From a virus: a stretch of 56,584 nucleotides of DNA. A model generated the notes under the pieces. The model searched no databases. It was not told the DNA's origin and saw only the letters and a list, made by a program, of their open reading frames with translations. Both the position numbers and the translations under genes were made by a program. The stretch covers positions 1 to 56,584 of IMG/VR virus record IMGVR_UViG_3300040801_004012; one strand, given 5' to 3'. Every line of letters starts with the position of its first letter. The stretch's first letter is position 1. Shown in pieces: positions 8,750 through 18,069 of the stretch.

Positions 8750-9694
8750 ATGTCTCAGCTGTGGAGTAACACTGGCCAAGGGTTTATGGCCTCGGACATT
8801 CTGTCCGAAAAGTGGAGAACCTCCCTTCAGCCGCTTACGCGTTTCCGTCAGTTCTGTGACGTAGAGGAAGCCGTAGGTACGAATGAAGGGGAAAAATACA
8901 CGTGGACCGTGTATGGCGATACTGTGGACAATGGTTCGCGCAAGCTGCAGGAAACTGCACCGATGCCGACTACCAGCTTCCCGGTATTTCAGGCCGAGGT
9001 CATCCTCGAAGAATACGGTATCTCGATTCCGCATTCCCTGAAGTATGAAGCGATGAGCGAGCACAACGTGCCCGAGATCATCACCAAGACGCTCAAGAAC
9101 GACGCGAACCGCAAGTTCGACGAAGAGGCTCACGCCCAATTCGACGCTACTCTGCTTCGCGCTGTTGGTGGCGCTTCTGGTGCTCTGACTATCACGGACA
9201 ATGGCACGCCGTCTGGCACCAACGACATCGCCATGTCCAAGGATCACGTGAAGACCTTCCGCGACACTATGGAAGAGCGCAACATCCCTGTCTTCGATTC
9301 TGAGGACTACATGGCAATCATGCGTCCGACTACGCTGCGCCCCGTCAAGGATGAGCTGGAAGCTGTTGTCCAGTACGTCGACGAAGGTTACAAGCGCATC
9401 GTCAACGGCGAGCATGGTCGTTACGAAGGCATCCGCTTCGTCACTCAGACGAATGTGTCTTCTGAAGGCTGGACTAATAGCAAGTCCGACGCGGCTTACT
9501 TCTTCGGCGCCGATACGGTGACTGAGGCTGTAGCCATCCCTGAAGAGCTTCGCGGTAAGATCCCCGATGACTATGGCCGTAGCCGTGGCATCGCGTGGTA
9601 CTACATCGGTGCCTTCGCAATCACTCACGCTGATGACACGTCTGCAGAAAGCAAGAAGCAGGCTCGTATCATCAAGTGGGATAGCGCAGCGTAA
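8750..9694 (+). CDS. Major capsid protein
   Basis: A 314-residue protein with an N-terminal arm, a loop rich in Gly/Thr (about 55-85), and a body whose spine-helix region (LKNDANRKFDEEAHAQFDATLL, in two parts) fits HK97-fold capsid proteins of the Bcep22/BPP-1 podophage type. It follows the scaffold and precedes a decoration-like protein, the usual order. Many copies form the icosahedral head. Confidence 0.9.
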   Translation: MSQLWSNTGQGFMASDILSEKWRTSLQPLTRFRQFCDVEEAVGTNEGEKYTWTVYGDTVDNGSRKLQETAPMPTTSFPVFQAEVILEEYGISIPHSLKYEAMSEHNVPEIITKTLKNDANRKFDEEAHAQFDATLLRAVGGASGALTITDNGTPSGTNDIAMSKDHVKTFRDTMEERNIPVFDSEDYMAIMRPTTLRPVKDELEAVVQYVDEGYKRIVNGEHGRYEGIRFVTQTNVSSEGWTNSKSDAAYFFGADTVTEAVAIPEELRGKIPDDYGRSRGIAWYYIGAFAITHADDTSAESKKQARIIKWDSAA

Positions 9695-9703
9695 GGGGGA
9701 AAT

Positions 9704-10069
9704 ATGAATACTTACGACAACGCAATGGTGGTCAACTATGAGCTGCGTGCTGCAGCTCTCGATACCGCCGCTGAGCTCCTGACGCTGGTAGGGCCGAAAG
9801 GCAAGACCGGTCGGGTCGTGGGCATTCAGGCTCTGGTAACGGTCGCAGTGACCGGTGCCGCGAGCGTGGTGTCTGTTAACACTCTGGACAATGCAACCGT
9901 CTGCGGCAGCCTGTCTGTCCCGGTCGGCGTTGCTGACACGTTCGCAAACGACGCAACCGTTGGCACTGATGACACGCTCATCCCTGCTGACACTGCGTTC
10001 ACCATCGACTGTAATGGTGCTGCGACCGCTGGCGATGGCAACGTCGCTGTCCAGATCGCTTGGTTCTGA
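9704..10069 (+). CDS. Putative capsid decoration/head fibre protein
   Basis: A 121-residue beta-rich protein (Val/Thr/Ala/Gly, few charges) with AAGGGGGAA before the ATG. Repeated short beta motifs (ALVTVAVTGAAS, SLSVPVGVAD) suit a small capsid-surface or cement protein. It follows the capsid gene by 9 bases and probably shares its high expression. The role is inferred from composition and position. Confidence 0.7.
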   Translation: MNTYDNAMVVNYELRAAALDTAAELLTLVGPKGKTGRVVGIQALVTVAVTGAASVVSVNTLDNATVCGSLSVPVGVADTFANDATVGTDDTLIPADTAFTIDCNGAATAGDGNVAVQIAWF

Positions 10070-10080
10070 GGAGGACTGGT

Positions 10081-10221
10081 ATGAGCGCAATGAGCGAAGG
10101 CCTGATCAAGAAGGAGAAGTTTACTCCTGAATCTTGCTCTCCGGGCCAAACGAGCAAGGGCATGCGCCCGAAGCACGACAACGACAAGATCAAGCGTAAG
10201 GTTGCAAAGCCGAAGGGCTGA
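10081..10221 (+). CDS. Small basic protein
   Basis: A 46-residue Lys-rich protein starting MSAMSEGLIKKEKFTPES and ending in a basic tail, with a strong GAGGAGG ribosome site 6 bases upstream. It sits between the decoration and adaptor genes. Similar short basic proteins occur downstream of capsid genes in related phages; function unknown. Confidence 0.65.
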   Translation: MSAMSEGLIKKEKFTPESCSPGQTSKGMRPKHDNDKIKRKVAKPKG

Positions 10222-10232
10222 TCTTGACTTAG

Positions 10233-10259
10233 TGGTGGCCCCTCCGGGGGCTGCCATTT
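10233..10259 (+). terminator. Probable terminator/attenuator after the capsid block
   Basis: TGGTGGCCCC (10233-10242) pairs with GGGGCTGCCA (10247-10256), ten pairs including two G-U, closed by a TCCG tetraloop and followed by only three T. It is a compact stem that could end or trim the very abundant capsid transcript. The short T run makes full termination uncertain. Confidence 0.5.
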
Positions 10260-10283
10260 CCAAATTCCAATGGAGGTTGCGCC

Positions 10284-10481
10284 ATGCGAGGCGAAAACCG
10301 AGATTACATTCCGAGGCGCCAGAAGGGCGTTAAGGAAAAGACCTGCGAGGCATCCGAGGGGTGTGCGTTCAAGGCGAAGTCAGAGCGACGTCGTCCGCAC
10401 TACCGCGAGATGGTCGGGGGAGACGAGGGCATGTCCAGAATGGGCGTGTTCGCAATGATGACGGGAGACTACGATGACTGA
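10284..10481 (+). CDS. Small basic protein with Cys pair
   Basis: A 65-residue protein after TGGAGG, rich in Arg/Lys with a C-EASEG-C pair (residues about 21-27). No family recognised. It overlaps the following gene start by 8 bases. A longer frame at 10270 over the same DNA is Arg-rich and judged a shadow. Confidence 0.6.
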   Translation: MRGENRDYIPRRQKGVKEKTCEASEGCAFKAKSERRRPHYREMVGGDEGMSRMGVFAMMTGDYDD

Positions 10482-10680
10482 CGAAACTTCGAGCGATGTG
10501 CCGGAAGGCAGCGAGCTGAGCGAGCCCAAGGCAGCGCCGGCAGAGAAGGCGAAGCCGCGCGCTAAGCGCTTTGACCCGAGCAAGCCGCACGGCACGGTAC
10601 ACGGAACCTCAAAGGCCGCGTTCTTTCAGGACGGCGTGTACTACGATGCCAGCGGCAAGAAGGTCGGCAATAGCCTGTGA
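10474..10680 (+). CDS. Small Lys/Ala/Pro-rich protein
   Basis: A 68-residue protein: an acidic, disordered N-terminus, an Ala/Lys/Pro stretch, then a short folded-looking tail (AAFFQDGVYYDASGKKVGN) of the kind found at the ends of small phage head proteins. It overlaps both neighbours. Function unknown; the position suggests a minor head-completion role. Confidence 0.65.
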   Translation: MTDETSSDVPEGSELSEPKAAPAEKAKPRAKRFDPSKPHGTVHGTSKAAFFQDGVYYDASGKKVGNSL

Positions 10681-11351
10681 CCCTTCTCGAGCTCGTACAG
10701 GAGCTGTGGCGAGAGTCCGGCTCCGGAGGCCCCAAGCCGTCAACGATTGAGTCACTCAACGATGGCGAGGTCCAGCGTTTGATGCGCTGGATCGTGCGTG
10801 CGGACGGGGAAATCCAGACGCTGCACAATGACTGGCAGTTCCTGTGGGGCCAGAGATCAATTCCAACGGTCATAGGCCAAGGCATATACACGCCGCCTTC
10901 TGGCCTGCGGGCATACGACGAGAAGACGTTCAGGCTGGACGGAGATGAGCTTGAGGTGGTTGACTACCTCGACGTTCGTCACGAGCCGATCGACACCACC
11001 CCGGGGCGCCCTTATCGCGCTGTCCGCATGCCAAACAACAGCCTGCGACTCGACAGCCCGCCAAACGCCGTCTACACCCTGTCCTATGACTGGTACAGGA
11101 CGCCGGTGCGCATCGATGTCACGCTTGGCAATGGCGCCACCAGCATAATCCCTGAGGCCTATCAGCAAGCGATAGTTGGCCTTGCTCTGATGTACTACGC
11201 GCGCTACGAACCGGCCGAGGAGCTACTGCCTCAGGCCTCTGAAATGTACAGCACTTGGATGCGGGCACTGGAGTCTGGATATCTGCCCGGGAAGCGAGAG
11301 AACCACCAGCAATCCGAGGGCAATCTTGACATGAGCATTCGCACGGAATGA
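10677..11351 (+). CDS. Head-tail adaptor protein (P22 gp4-like)
   Basis: A 224-residue protein from a GTG in a GTGA overlap. Size, helical ends and the WQFLWGQ / 'GNGATSIIPEAYQQAIVGLALMYYARYE' region (in two parts) fit the family of podophage adaptor proteins that dock under the portal and receive the tail nozzle. Its place immediately before the nozzle-like protein supports this. Exact family assignment is inferred. Confidence 0.72.
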   Translation: MTLLELVQELWRESGSGGPKPSTIESLNDGEVQRLMRWIVRADGEIQTLHNDWQFLWGQRSIPTVIGQGIYTPPSGLRAYDEKTFRLDGDELEVVDYLDVRHEPIDTTPGRPYRAVRMPNNSLRLDSPPNAVYTLSYDWYRTPVRIDVTLGNGATSIIPEAYQQAIVGLALMYYARYEPAEELLPQASEMYSTWMRALESGYLPGKRENHQQSEGNLDMSIRTE

Positions 11352-13381
11352 GAAAGACACCCTACTACCCACTGGGTGGTGGGCTGGACCTTGTCACCCC
11401 CATTACGCAGATGCCAGACGGACGCCTCATTGGTGGCGTCAACTATGAGCCGTGGATCAACGGCGGCTACCGTCGCATCTTTGGATATGAGAGGTTCGAC
11501 GGGAGACCGCTGCCATCCAAGGCAGAGTGGTTTGTTCTCACTGTCGACGACGCCTCAACCTACTCGATCAATGACTCGATAACCGGCGACACGTCTACCG
11601 CCACAGCTACCATCTGTGACATCAATGGCAATGACCTTGTGGTCACCAAAGTGTCCGGCGACTTCCAGCTCAGTGAAGGCATCGATACGGCCACGGCGAC
11701 TATCACCGCTATCTCTCGACTGGGTGGCGACACCCCCGAGCTGCAGGCGCGATACCGCCTTGCCGCGGAGAAGGAATACCGCGATGACATTGGGCAGGTC
11801 CCCGGCATCAACAAGCTGCGCGGGATCTGGCAGTGCCGTGATCGTGTGTACGCAATACGGGACAATGCCGGCGAGACTGCCGCGGTCATCCACAAGGCGA
11901 CTGCCACTGGATGGGATGACACGGTCATGGAGATGGCTCACACGGTTCGGTTTGACGCCGGCACCGCGGAGTTCGCTGTCGGATCCACGCTGACAGGCGG
12001 GACCTCAGGCGCCACTGGCACGATCCACCGCATCATCCTGTTTACTGGCAGCTTCGATGGCAACGACGCCACGGGCTATATCGCGCTGACCAGCGTCACC
12101 GGGACGTTCAGCGATAACGAAACCATAACCGACGCGGGCTCAGGGTCAGCAACTGCCAACGGGGCGAGCGAGCAGTTCGCGCTGGATGTCGGTGGTCGAT
12201 ATGACTTCATAACCCGCAACTTTCTCGCGAGCAGCTCCACCTATCGCACATACGCTGCCGGCGGTGTTGGCCCTGCATTTGAGATCGACGAGGACGATGT
12301 CGTCACCCCGATCCTGCTGGACCTGACATTCGGCGACGCACCCAGCGAGAACAACCCGTATCTTGTTGAGGAGTTCAACGGCGCGCTCTGGCTGATGTTC
12401 CCCGGGGGATCGCTGCAGAAAAGCGTGACCGGGCAGCCGCTGGCCTTCAATGGCTTCTTGGGAGCAGCTGAGTTTGGTCTGGGCGAGGAGGGAACTGATC
12501 TTGTGTCGTCTGCAGGTGGCGTGCTGCTGGCCTTCACCCGAAAGGATATCCACGCGTTCACCCCTGTCGAGGCATCCTTCCAGAAGAGGAAGGTGTCCGA
12601 TCGCGCGGGATGTGTGCTGCACTCCGCGGCGCAGCTGAGCTCTGTATACGCGGTCGATGACTCTGGTGTCATTGACCTGCAGCGGGTTCAGCAGTTCGGT
12701 GATTTCGCCGACTCAACTGTATCAGATTTGGTACAGCCGTTCGTCACAGCCAACGTGGAGAATGTCGCCGGAGTCATCGGCATCCGCAACAGCAACCAGT
12801 ATCGAATCTACTTCAAGAATGGAGACGCGCTGGCCTGTCGAATGAAGCCAGACGGAGCAGCTGAGTACGGCGTGCTCAACATGCAGCAGACGGTTGAGGC
12901 TGCGTATGCATGCGAGGATGAGAACACAACGCCCACATACTGGTTCATAGGCGACTCCGGGTTTGCCTATCGAGCTGAGAGCGGTCGCAACTTTGACGGA
13001 GAGCCGATCGAGTCATCGATGCGACTTCCCTTCACGCATCAGGGCAACCCGGCATCGCGCAAGCGCTACCGCCTCTGTGAGCTGGAGATCGAGGCAGAGC
13101 GGGACGTGACCCTGCTCGCAAGCCACGACCTGTCGTTCGCCGGGCCTGAGACCCCGACGTTCAACTGGCAGGACCGTGTCATTGGCGGCGGTGGCTTCTA
13201 CGACTTGGATCTGTGGGACTCAATCTTCTGGGATGCACAGACGTACACCACCGCGCGCTTTGAGCTGCGTGGATCAGGCAAGAACATATCGATCATGTTT
13301 TACAACGAGTCGGCCACCACGGCGCCGTTTGTAATTCAGGGGATCACCCTTCACTACGACCCGCGCAGGATTTCGAGGTAA
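11348..13381 (+). CDS. Virion structural protein, probable tail nozzle/stabilisation protein
   Basis: A 677-residue, beta-rich protein beginning MRKTPYYPLGGGLDLVTP, with 'GGVNYEPWINGGYRRIFGYERFDGR' (in two parts) soon after. This N-terminus is shared by tail-base proteins in many phages. Residues about 65-130 and 195-275 contain Thr/Gly-rich beta insertions; the remainder resembles a beta-propeller-type nozzle such as P22 gp10. It overlaps the adaptor gene (ATGA) and would sit between adaptor and tail fibres, closing the DNA channel. Confidence 0.75.
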   Translation: MRKTPYYPLGGGLDLVTPITQMPDGRLIGGVNYEPWINGGYRRIFGYERFDGRPLPSKAEWFVLTVDDASTYSINDSITGDTSTATATICDINGNDLVVTKVSGDFQLSEGIDTATATITAISRLGGDTPELQARYRLAAEKEYRDDIGQVPGINKLRGIWQCRDRVYAIRDNAGETAAVIHKATATGWDDTVMEMAHTVRFDAGTAEFAVGSTLTGGTSGATGTIHRIILFTGSFDGNDATGYIALTSVTGTFSDNETITDAGSGSATANGASEQFALDVGGRYDFITRNFLASSSTYRTYAAGGVGPAFEIDEDDVVTPILLDLTFGDAPSENNPYLVEEFNGALWLMFPGGSLQKSVTGQPLAFNGFLGAAEFGLGEEGTDLVSSAGGVLLAFTRKDIHAFTPVEASFQKRKVSDRAGCVLHSAAQLSSVYAVDDSGVIDLQRVQQFGDFADSTVSDLVQPFVTANVENVAGVIGIRNSNQYRIYFKNGDALACRMKPDGAAEYGVLNMQQTVEAAYACEDENTTPTYWFIGDSGFAYRAESGRNFDGEPIESSMRLPFTHQGNPASRKRYRLCELEIEAERDVTLLASHDLSFAGPETPTFNWQDRVIGGGGFYDLDLWDSIFWDAQTYTTARFELRGSGKNISIMFYNESATTAPFVIQGITLHYDPRRISR

Positions 13382-13383
13382 GC

Positions 13384-14133
13384 ATGTCCAACGAATATTA
13401 CACCTACGAGGGCGACCTCGTTCCCTTCACCCCGGCACGCAGTCGCGCGCTGGATGAGGAGTTCGCCAAGATCGAACAGGGCTTCGACAAGCTGTCGGCG
13501 CCCGGCGCAGTCAACACTGGTGCCACGCTGCTGGGCACTGAGACCGGAGGAGTGGCCGACGACTACGTTATCGAGATTGGCGACGGCGTCACCGACACCA
13601 TCCTGAACGGCCAGATGCTGACGTTCTTCCCCGGGGCGGACAACACAGGCCCCTCGACGATCTCGTACAACGGCGGCACCAACCGCCCGATCGTGCGCAA
13701 CGATGGCTCGCCTCTGGGCGCCGGAGATCTCAAGGCAGGGCTTCCTGTTCTCATGATCTACGACAACGCCAACAGCCGCTGGGTCCTGATCGGTGCGACT
13801 GATGCACAGACACGCGCGAGCAATAGACCGAAAGTCCTGACAGACGCAACGGCCACGAGAACGCTGACAGATACCGACGAAGCAGCGGTCATCAGGTTCA
13901 CCAACACCGGCACGATCACTGTGACCTTGCCGGCCGACTCGGATGAGAATCTGCCTGTTGGATACTTGGTCCACCTGTACCTGATCGGTACTGGCTCGCT
14001 CGACGTGGTAGCGGCAGCTGGGGCAACTGCATCGTTCGCGATCGGCAACAGCCCTCGCACCCGCTACTCCAGCCTGACTGTGGTGAAGACCGCAGCCAAT
14101 GAGTGGCTGGTTCTTGGAGACGCTGGCGCGTGA
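13384..14133 (+). CDS. Tail fibre or fibre-attachment protein
   Basis: A 249-residue protein starting 2 bases after the nozzle gene. The N-terminus (YEGDLVPFTPARSRALDEEFAKIEQGF) is helical and would attach to the tail, and the rest is Thr/Gly/Asp-rich beta sheet with a VTLPADSDENLPVG segment common in phage fibres. It overlaps the larger spike gene (GTGA), so the two are probably partners. Confidence 0.7.
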   Translation: MSNEYYTYEGDLVPFTPARSRALDEEFAKIEQGFDKLSAPGAVNTGATLLGTETGGVADDYVIEIGDGVTDTILNGQMLTFFPGADNTGPSTISYNGGTNRPIVRNDGSPLGAGDLKAGLPVLMIYDNANSRWVLIGATDAQTRASNRPKVLTDATATRTLTDTDEAAVIRFTNTGTITVTLPADSDENLPVGYLVHLYLIGTGSLDVVAAAGATASFAIGNSPRTRYSSLTVVKTAANEWLVLGDAGA

Positions 14134-16751
14134 CTTTCTCACTGCTTTGCCACAACTGGCGAGGCGCTGGTGCCGATGGCGGCACCGGGGGCATTCCCGA
14201 TCCCGGCGACACATCTCCTCTGGATCTGGTCCTCGACCGACAGGACCCGGACATCTGGATCCCGTTCGATGACGCGGGCACCCCAGCAACAGTAGTAGAC
14301 CTTGGCACCAAGCAGTACACGAATGCCGTGACAACGCCTGTCACCTTCGGTCGCGACCCGATATACAGCGGCGACTCCGACTCCAAATCCATGGAGACCG
14401 GGGCTGACGGTAACATTACAGTGCGGGACGCGCTGGACAACGACCACGTCCACTTTCTGGTCATGGACCTCGCAGCTGGCGACGGCACCTTCTACCAGTC
14501 TGGCAGCCTGACACTGGCCGTGTCAGAGGGTGAGATTACGGTCAACGGGGTCGCGACCGGGATCCTGTCCACGGTTAACTATCTGGTTGTTCAGGTATTC
14601 CCTGATGAGATCTTTGTGCTCGACCCGGAGACTGGCGAGGCCACTCTGACGATCGACGCCGACTCACCTACGTTCGTTGACGACATCATTGTCGGTGGCC
14701 GCGCTGGAGACGTGTTCGATCTCTATGCGCTGATCCCGAATGAGAACGCTGACGTTAACGAAATCGTGGACATCATCGGTCCTGACACAGTCACCCCGGA
14801 CCCTGACGCCGGCATCATTCCAGAGGACATTGACCCCGGCCCATCCACCCTTACTGGAGATATCACTCATAGAGGCAACGCGTTCGGCAACGGTATTTTT
14901 GACGTCACCAACGATGGAAGGATTCTGTACTTCTCTGGTGCTCAAGCGGCCAACCTTTATCGATCAGAAGACTACGGAGACACGTGGGAGAACCTGAATA
15001 CCGAGGGCGCCACGATAGATCACTACGGCGACACCACAGGCGTGATCGTTGGCAACGTGAGATATATGGGCAGCAGTACGTGGGTCTGCTCAGTAATGGA
15101 CTCCGGATCAGACCGAAGGGGAGCGTGGGCATACTCAAATAATGATGGAGACACGTGGTCTACGGTACAGTCGAGATTCTATTCGTATGCCATAGAGCCG
15201 GTCGACACAGATCGTGCGATACAGGTGGGACGAACAGCCGCCAGTGATGGCAATGGCATCGCTACCCTGTTCACTGGGGTAGGATCTGGGTCTCCGTCTG
15301 GTACGACTCTGGACACCAACGGCAACATATCCAACGGTAACTCCGTTCTCATTATGGGCAGCGGCAACTGGCAGCTGATCTATAGCTCTGAGCGACAGAT
15401 GATCAACAGCAGCACGCTGGCTGATATCGGGGTCGACATTAGCGGATCCGGAAAGGGCTCGACTCTTGCGTTTGGCAACGCGTCTGCGCCCGGGGACGCG
15501 TTCAACTGGGACATCGCCGGAATACTGCAGGAGGCGGACGGCAGCTATGCGAGCGGCGGCGCTCCATTCGTTGACGCAAATGGTGACCTGCAGCCAACTG
15601 TCGGCGAAGGCACGCGCAGAAGAAACGCCATGTTCCTTGGCGCCAACGATCATTACACGGTTCTGTATAGCGCGAGAGGGACTCAGGGAGATCGCGTATA
15701 CATAGCGCAGAACCCAACCGGCGGGCTGACTGACTGGCCTGTTTCCAGCGTGGACTTCCTAAATATTTCAGACCGTCAGGACGATCCTACAGTGGTGGGC
15801 GCGGCATACATGTTCACGCGATACCGCAGCAATGCGGCGCGGCACTTCAGCACTTACCTTGACGACAGCGGCCGCACGCAGCTGATTCGGTGGGAATACC
15901 CGCGCACAGACTTTGGGCCCACAGACGGCGACCCGGGCGGGCCTTCAGTTACGGATGGAGAGGTGCTGGCGCTGTTCAACTTCAATGACAGCTTTGTCAA
16001 TGAGGCGCGCGACGCCGTGGGCGAACTGTCTCCTACTGGAGTCATAACGAGCGACGCCAAGTTCGGATCTGGCGCGCTGTCAGTTCCTTACCGATCTTCG
16101 CAGGTGTGGTATCTCCCGAGCACGCACCCGGACTGGAGATCTGGCCCGCTGGATCTGGGGCTTGAAGACTGGTCCATCGAGGCATGGGTCAAGCCTCTCT
16201 GGTCCAATGGCTTCTGCTACCTGTGTAGCAATCAGGAATACGTGCAAGACGCCAATGGCCGCTGGAACCGATGGGGCGGCTTTACCATCAGTCTTTCTGG
16301 CGTCGCTGGCCGAGGCAAAGCCAGCATCTACTTCGGCGACTCATACGAGGCTGCTATCGCTGGCGAGTCTCTTGGCTTCCGAGATGGCAACGGCCTGCTG
16401 CTTGACGCGTCAGGGTTCACAGAGTGGAACCCGGCGGCCTACAACCACGTCAGGATCTGCCGGCATCAGGGCAGGATTTACATGTTCATCGGAGGCAAGA
16501 CTCCGGCCGCGGTGGTCGATTCTCTGCGCGGGAAGCTGGCCAGCAACAGCGGCATCTCCTCTGCTCCACTGTACCCTGTCGTGGATAACGAGAGCCCGAT
16601 GCGTATCGGCAGCTACCTCATTCAGTACGACGATTACACGAAGCTGGCGCGGTACGCTCCGCCCGTGCAGATCGACGGATTCCGGTTTATCCGTGGAGAC
16701 GCCGTGTCCCTCTATCAATTCAATCCACCAACGGGGCCTTACACAGAATGA
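14130..16751 (+). CDS. Tailspike / receptor-binding protein with BNR and LamG-like domains
   Basis: An 873-residue protein from the GTG that overlaps the previous stop; a longer upstream frame exists but lies over the fibre gene. The N-terminal part is Asp/Pro-rich beta. At least two BNR/Asp-box motifs are visible, RSEDYGDTW (about 279-287) and YSNNDGDTW (about 335-343), typical of sialidase-like beta-propellers. The last 260 residues (about 611-873) form a LamG/concanavalin-like jelly roll (LALFNFNDSF, SIEAWVKPLW, PMRIGSY). It probably binds, or trims, a surface glycan of the host. Confidence 0.78.
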   Translation: MTFSLLCHNWRGAGADGGTGGIPDPGDTSPLDLVLDRQDPDIWIPFDDAGTPATVVDLGTKQYTNAVTTPVTFGRDPIYSGDSDSKSMETGADGNITVRDALDNDHVHFLVMDLAAGDGTFYQSGSLTLAVSEGEITVNGVATGILSTVNYLVVQVFPDEIFVLDPETGEATLTIDADSPTFVDDIIVGGRAGDVFDLYALIPNENADVNEIVDIIGPDTVTPDPDAGIIPEDIDPGPSTLTGDITHRGNAFGNGIFDVTNDGRILYFSGAQAANLYRSEDYGDTWENLNTEGATIDHYGDTTGVIVGNVRYMGSSTWVCSVMDSGSDRRGAWAYSNNDGDTWSTVQSRFYSYAIEPVDTDRAIQVGRTAASDGNGIATLFTGVGSGSPSGTTLDTNGNISNGNSVLIMGSGNWQLIYSSERQMINSSTLADIGVDISGSGKGSTLAFGNASAPGDAFNWDIAGILQEADGSYASGGAPFVDANGDLQPTVGEGTRRRNAMFLGANDHYTVLYSARGTQGDRVYIAQNPTGGLTDWPVSSVDFLNISDRQDDPTVVGAAYMFTRYRSNAARHFSTYLDDSGRTQLIRWEYPRTDFGPTDGDPGGPSVTDGEVLALFNFNDSFVNEARDAVGELSPTGVITSDAKFGSGALSVPYRSSQVWYLPSTHPDWRSGPLDLGLEDWSIEAWVKPLWSNGFCYLCSNQEYVQDANGRWNRWGGFTISLSGVAGRGKASIYFGDSYEAAIAGESLGFRDGNGLLLDASGFTEWNPAAYNHVRICRHQGRIYMFIGGKTPAAVVDSLRGKLASNSGISSAPLYPVVDNESPMRIGSYLIQYDDYTKLARYAPPVQIDGFRFIRGDAVSLYQFNPPTGPYTE

Positions 16752-16758
16752 TGGCCTG

Positions 16759-16809
16759 ATTGGAGTTAACGTAATGCGAAAGCAGATACCATAGAAGCCT
16801 TACTCCAAT
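16759..16809. repeat. 8-bp inverted repeat in the gap before the lysis genes
   Basis: ATTGGAGT (16759-16766) and ACTCCAAT (16802-16809) are perfect inverted copies 35 bases apart, in the 76-base gap between the tailspike gene and the PAS-protein gene. No T run follows, so a terminator is doubtful. A weak stem, or a protein site, is possible. The gap also holds only a 6-codon frame, not called as a gene. Confidence 0.3.
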
Positions 16810-16827
16810 AGCGAATCAGCCATCGTA

Positions 16828-17487
16828 ATGAACACAATGAAGACGCCAGACATCCTCAAGGGCAACAGCTTTCTAGGCCACCTCGCCAACACCCTCATAA
16901 CCACGGCGGGCGTTGTCTTGGTCGGCTTTCTGACGCTGAAGGGAAACATCCAGCCAACCCAGATGATGATTCTGGCGGAGAGGGTTACGGCGCTGGAGCA
17001 GCGACTGGATGACAAGACGGCAGAGATCAATGAGCTGAATCGCGAGCTGCTTACCGTGCGCGCTGAGAACAGCATCATGAGGATTCAACTGGACAAAGGG
17101 TACTCATCGTCTCCACGCGGGATCTTGTTCGCGTACATGGACGCGCTGGACACTCCGGCTTGGTGCAAGGAATTCAGCGAGCCAAGATTTGCGATGATGC
17201 ACATCAACCCGTCCTACGAAACTTACTATGGCATCACCAAGGAGAGATATGTTGGCAACTCAGACTTCGACGTATTCCCTCCGAAGCTCGCTCAGGCATG
17301 GACAGAGAACGACAAAAAGGCATATCAAAGGCGTGGTTTTGTGCGCTTCGTCGAAACTGTAGAGACCCCCAAGGGTCAGGAGATAGATCTCGAGTTCTGG
17401 AAGTTTTACCTTAGGTTGCCTGACGGTGGTGAGCTGATTTGCGGCATACAGATTGGAGAGGTCCTTCACGGGCCAATACCGGGATGA
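16828..17487 (+). CDS. Membrane-anchored PAS-domain protein in the lysis cassette
   Basis: A 219-residue protein with three parts: a hydrophobic helix (about 15-37), a heptad-like coiled coil (about 50-85, RVTALEQRLDDKTAEINELN), and a C-terminal PAS-like domain (about 100-215). The domain shows AWCKEF, the 'INPSYETYYGITKERYVGNS' helix region, FPPKLAQAWTENDKKAY, and the closing LRLPDGGELICGIQIG strand pair. PAS domains bind small ligands or cofactors, or dimerise. The gene overlaps the holin-like gene (ATGA), so a part in sensing or timing lysis is inferred. A second ATG at 16837 is possible. Confidence 0.78.
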   Translation: MNTMKTPDILKGNSFLGHLANTLITTAGVVLVGFLTLKGNIQPTQMMILAERVTALEQRLDDKTAEINELNRELLTVRAENSIMRIQLDKGYSSSPRGILFAYMDALDTPAWCKEFSEPRFAMMHINPSYETYYGITKERYVGNSDFDVFPPKLAQAWTENDKKAYQRRGFVRFVETVETPKGQEIDLEFWKFYLRLPDGGELICGIQIGEVLHGPIPG

Positions 17488-17681
17488 GTTTCGTAGACAA
17501 GCATAAGATCGTAAGGCGGGGAGTGCTGGCGTGGGCGGCGTGGCTTATCAGTGCCACAGCAATGGCCTACTTCGAGCACATAGGTGAAATAAACGCATCA
17601 GACGCTGCAGTGATAACCGGCATCATCGGCATCCTCACTGTCGTCATAGGATTCCAGAAAAATGATACCGATGTTGGCTAG
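17484..17681 (+). CDS. Holin-like small membrane protein
   Basis: A 65-residue protein with a basic N-terminus (DKHKIVRR) and two hydrophobic helices (about 14-28 and 41-56) joined by a short turn, ending in a charged tail, as in class II holins. It overlaps the PAS gene (ATGA) and the i-spanin gene follows by overlap. The assignment depends on size, topology and neighbours. It would set the time of lysis by forming membrane lesions that release the endolysin. Confidence 0.72.
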   Translation: MSFVDKHKIVRRGVLAWAAWLISATAMAYFEHIGEINASDAAVITGIIGILTVVIGFQKNDTDVG

Positions 17682-18069
17682 TGGGGCGTTCGCGCTTCTT
17701 GGAAAATCTAAGGTTAAGGTGGCCATTGCCGCCACCATTGTTGTTGTTCTGTCTGCTGGGTGGGTTCATTACTCGAGCCTTCGCAGTTCTCTCAATGTCG
17801 CGCGCGCTGAGCTGCGCCTGCTTGAGGGACAGCTTACGCTGAAGTCTGAGCACGTAGAAAAGCTCAAGGCTGTGGTTCAACGGCAGAACGAGCAGGTCGC
17901 GGTTCTGGAAGAGCTGTCTGCGATACGGGAGGACAAGATCCTCGAGACTGAGAGTCGGCTGCAGGAAACGCGCGATGCCCTGCTGCAGGACATAGCCCAA
18001 CTTCGGATGGAGATAGGAACGACGTGTTCGGATGGAATAGCACTTATAAACCGGGAGCTTGGGCTCTAG
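17662..18069 (+). CDS. Rz: Inner-membrane spanin subunit (Rz-like)
   Basis: A 135-residue protein with an N-terminal hydrophobic helix (about 19-38) followed by a long periplasmic coiled coil (about 40-120, e.g. RAELRLLEGQLTLKSEHVEK). This is the i-spanin layout. Together with the o-spanin it would fuse inner and outer membranes in the last step of lysis of a Gram-negative host. It overlaps the holin gene and is overlapped out of frame by the o-spanin gene. Confidence 0.8.
   Translation: MIPMLASGAFALLGKSKVKVAIAATIVVVLSAGWVHYSSLRSSLNVARAELRLLEGQLTLKSEHVEKLKAVVQRQNEQVAVLEELSAIREDKILETESRLQETRDALLQDIAQLRMEIGTTCSDGIALINRELGL

Noticed and set aside
8714-10090. Long antisense frame (458 codons) under scaffold end, capsid and decoration genes
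   Set aside because: It spans gene boundaries of the well-supported capsid block and shows no motif or start signal.
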